A stretch of 6,985 nucleotides of DNA from Oscillospiraceae bacterium. Lineage in GTDB: Bacteria > Bacillota > Clostridia > Oscillospirales > Oscillospiraceae. The translations under genes were made by a program, and so were the position numbers. Within the stretch, counting starts at the first letter, position 1, and the number at the start of each line of letters is the position of its first letter. The stretch is taken from NCBI GenBank assembly GCA_017538775.1, contig JAFYIF010000338.1:1-6985 (forward strand), read 5' to 3'. The notes beneath the pieces were generated by a model. It made no database searches, was not told where the DNA came from, and saw only the letters and a list, made by a program, of their open reading frames with translations. This document shows positions 5,991 to 6,985 of the stretch, piece by piece.

Positions 5991-6985
5991 ATGTTTGTCT
6001 GTGAGAACATCGCCGTCGGCGCGGACGGGCGTCTCCGCTTTGCCGGACAGTCCGTGCGCGCCCTGGCGGAGGAGTACGGCACGCCCCTCTACCTGATGGA
6101 CGAGGACCGCATCCGCCACAACTGCCGCGTCTATCTGGACGCCTTCCGCCGCTGCTTCCGGCCCGGCTCCGTGCCCCTGTACGCCAGCAAGGCCAACGCC
6201 TTCCGCCGCATCTATCAGATCATGGCGGAGGAGGGGATGGGCATCGACGTGGTCTCCGTGGGCGAGATCTACACCGCCGCCCGGGCCGGGTTCGACATGG
6301 CCCAGGCCTATTTCCACGGCAACAACAAGACGCCGGAGGACATCGCCTTTGCGATGGAGCAGGGGGTGGGCTGGATCGTCATCGACTGCGCCGGGGAACT
6401 GGAGGCGGTGGAGGCGGAGGCCACCCGCCGGGGCATCCGGCAGAAGGCCCTGCTGCGCATCACCCCCGGCATCGACCCCCACACCTATGAGGCCGTGGCC
6501 ACCGGAAAGGTGGACAGCAAATTCGGCACGCCCATCGAGACCGGACAGGCGGAGGAGCTGCTGTTGCAAGCGCTGCAATGCTCTCACATGGAACTGACAG
6601 GATTCCACTGCCATGTGGGCTCCCAGGTGTTCGGGGAGGATGTGTTTGAACGCACGGCGGAGGTCATGCTGCACTTCATGGCGGAGATGCGCGCGCGTCA
6701 CGGCTATGTGGCTGAGCAGCTGGACCTGGGCGGCGGCTACGGGGTGCGCTATGTGGACGCGGACCCGGCGCTGGACATCGGCGCGAAGATCGAAAGCGTC
6801 GCCCGGACCCTCAAGAACCTTTGCGCTGCGCTGGACTACCCGGAGCCGATGATTCTGATGGAGCCCGGGCGCAGCATCGTGGCGGACACCGGAATGACGG
6901 TCTACCGGGTGGGCAGCGTGCGGCAGATCCCCGGCTTCAAGAACTACATCTCCGTGGACGGCGGCATGAGCGACAACCCGCGCTA
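5991..6985 (+). CDS. lysA: Diaminopimelate decarboxylase, 3' end outside window
   Basis: Open from the ATG at 5991 to the window edge (331 complete codons of an expected 410-430). It is a PLP-dependent, fold-III (alanine racemase-like barrel) decarboxylase (EC 4.1.1.20) that converts meso-DAP to L-lysine, the last step. The Schiff-base lysine is K67 in YASKAN. FHGNNKT (108-114), the PLP loop CHVGSQ (207-212), GGGYG (247-251), EPGRS (291-295) and VDGGMSDNPR (322-331) are all present. HGNNKT and SDNPR favour DAP decarboxylase over ornithine or arginine decarboxylase, and the operon confirms it. GAGGG (5978-5982), overlapping the ddh stop, is the likely ribosome binding site. Truncation is due only to the window limit. 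Confidence 0.95.
   Translation, partial: MFVCENIAVGADGRLRFAGQSVRALAEEYGTPLYLMDEDRIRHNCRVYLDAFRRCFRPGSVPLYASKANAFRRIYQIMAEEGMGIDVVSVGEIYTAARAGFDMAQAYFHGNNKTPEDIAFAMEQGVGWIVIDCAGELEAVEAEATRRGIRQKALLRITPGIDPHTYEAVATGKVDSKFGTPIETGQAEELLLQALQCSHMELTGFHCHVGSQVFGEDVFERTAEVMLHFMAEMRARHGYVAEQLDLGGGYGVRYVDADPALDIGAKIESVARTLKNLCAALDYPEPMILMEPGRSIVADTGMTVYRVGSVRQIPGFKNYISVDGGMSDNPR

Noticed and set aside
1..6985. CRISPR arrays, tRNA or rRNA genes, insertion sequences, phage or defence genes
   Set aside because: No repeat-spacer pattern, tRNA-like cloverleaf, transposase motif or terminal inverted repeats were seen on either strand.

Overview
The window is GC-rich (most genes look well above 60% G+C) and all genes lie on the + strand. 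Ribosome binding sites are strong AAGGAGG types, and the lysine operon is led by an L-box (lysine) riboswitch. It uses meso-diaminopimelate dehydrogenase (ddh) rather than an acylated DAP branch. Together these suggest a high-GC member of the Firmicutes/Clostridia (Oscillospiraceae-like). This is inferred from gene style, not from a database match.

Layout. (1) Positions 1-247 hold the end of a truncated sensor histidine kinase: a membrane helix, a coiled linker and an H-box, then an abrupt loss of similarity just before the next gene. (2) Positions 248-2142 hold an intact OmpR-type response regulator and its membrane histidine kinase, overlapping by 7 nt. (3) Positions 2181-2906 hold one open frame joining a TfoX N-terminal-like domain to a Spx/ArsC-like thioredoxin-fold domain. 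A near-perfect Shine-Dalgarno and an in-frame ATG sit at the domain border, as if two genes had recently merged. A terminator-like hairpin follows. (4) Positions 2907-3337 are non-coding but full of signals: terminator, a strong sigma-A promoter with a 7+7 inverted repeat over its -10/start region, a lysine riboswitch, and an expression platform that looks translational rather than terminator-based. (5) Positions 3338-6985 hold a tight operon dapA-dapB-ddh-lysA with gaps of 11-14 nt. lysA runs off the window edge.

How the genes work together. DapA, DapB, Ddh and LysA are the four consecutive enzymes that convert aspartate semialdehyde to L-lysine by the dehydrogenase variant, with meso-DAP as the last intermediate. 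The L-box should reduce their expression when lysine is plentiful. The two-component pair and the TfoX-ArsC gene appear unrelated to lysine synthesis and are separated from it by the terminator and the new promoter.

Nothing here is clearly a wholly new system. The items most worth a second look are the TfoX-ArsC fusion with its internal start, the duplicated anti-Shine-Dalgarno motifs in the riboswitch expression platform, and the operator-like dyad on the lysine promoter.
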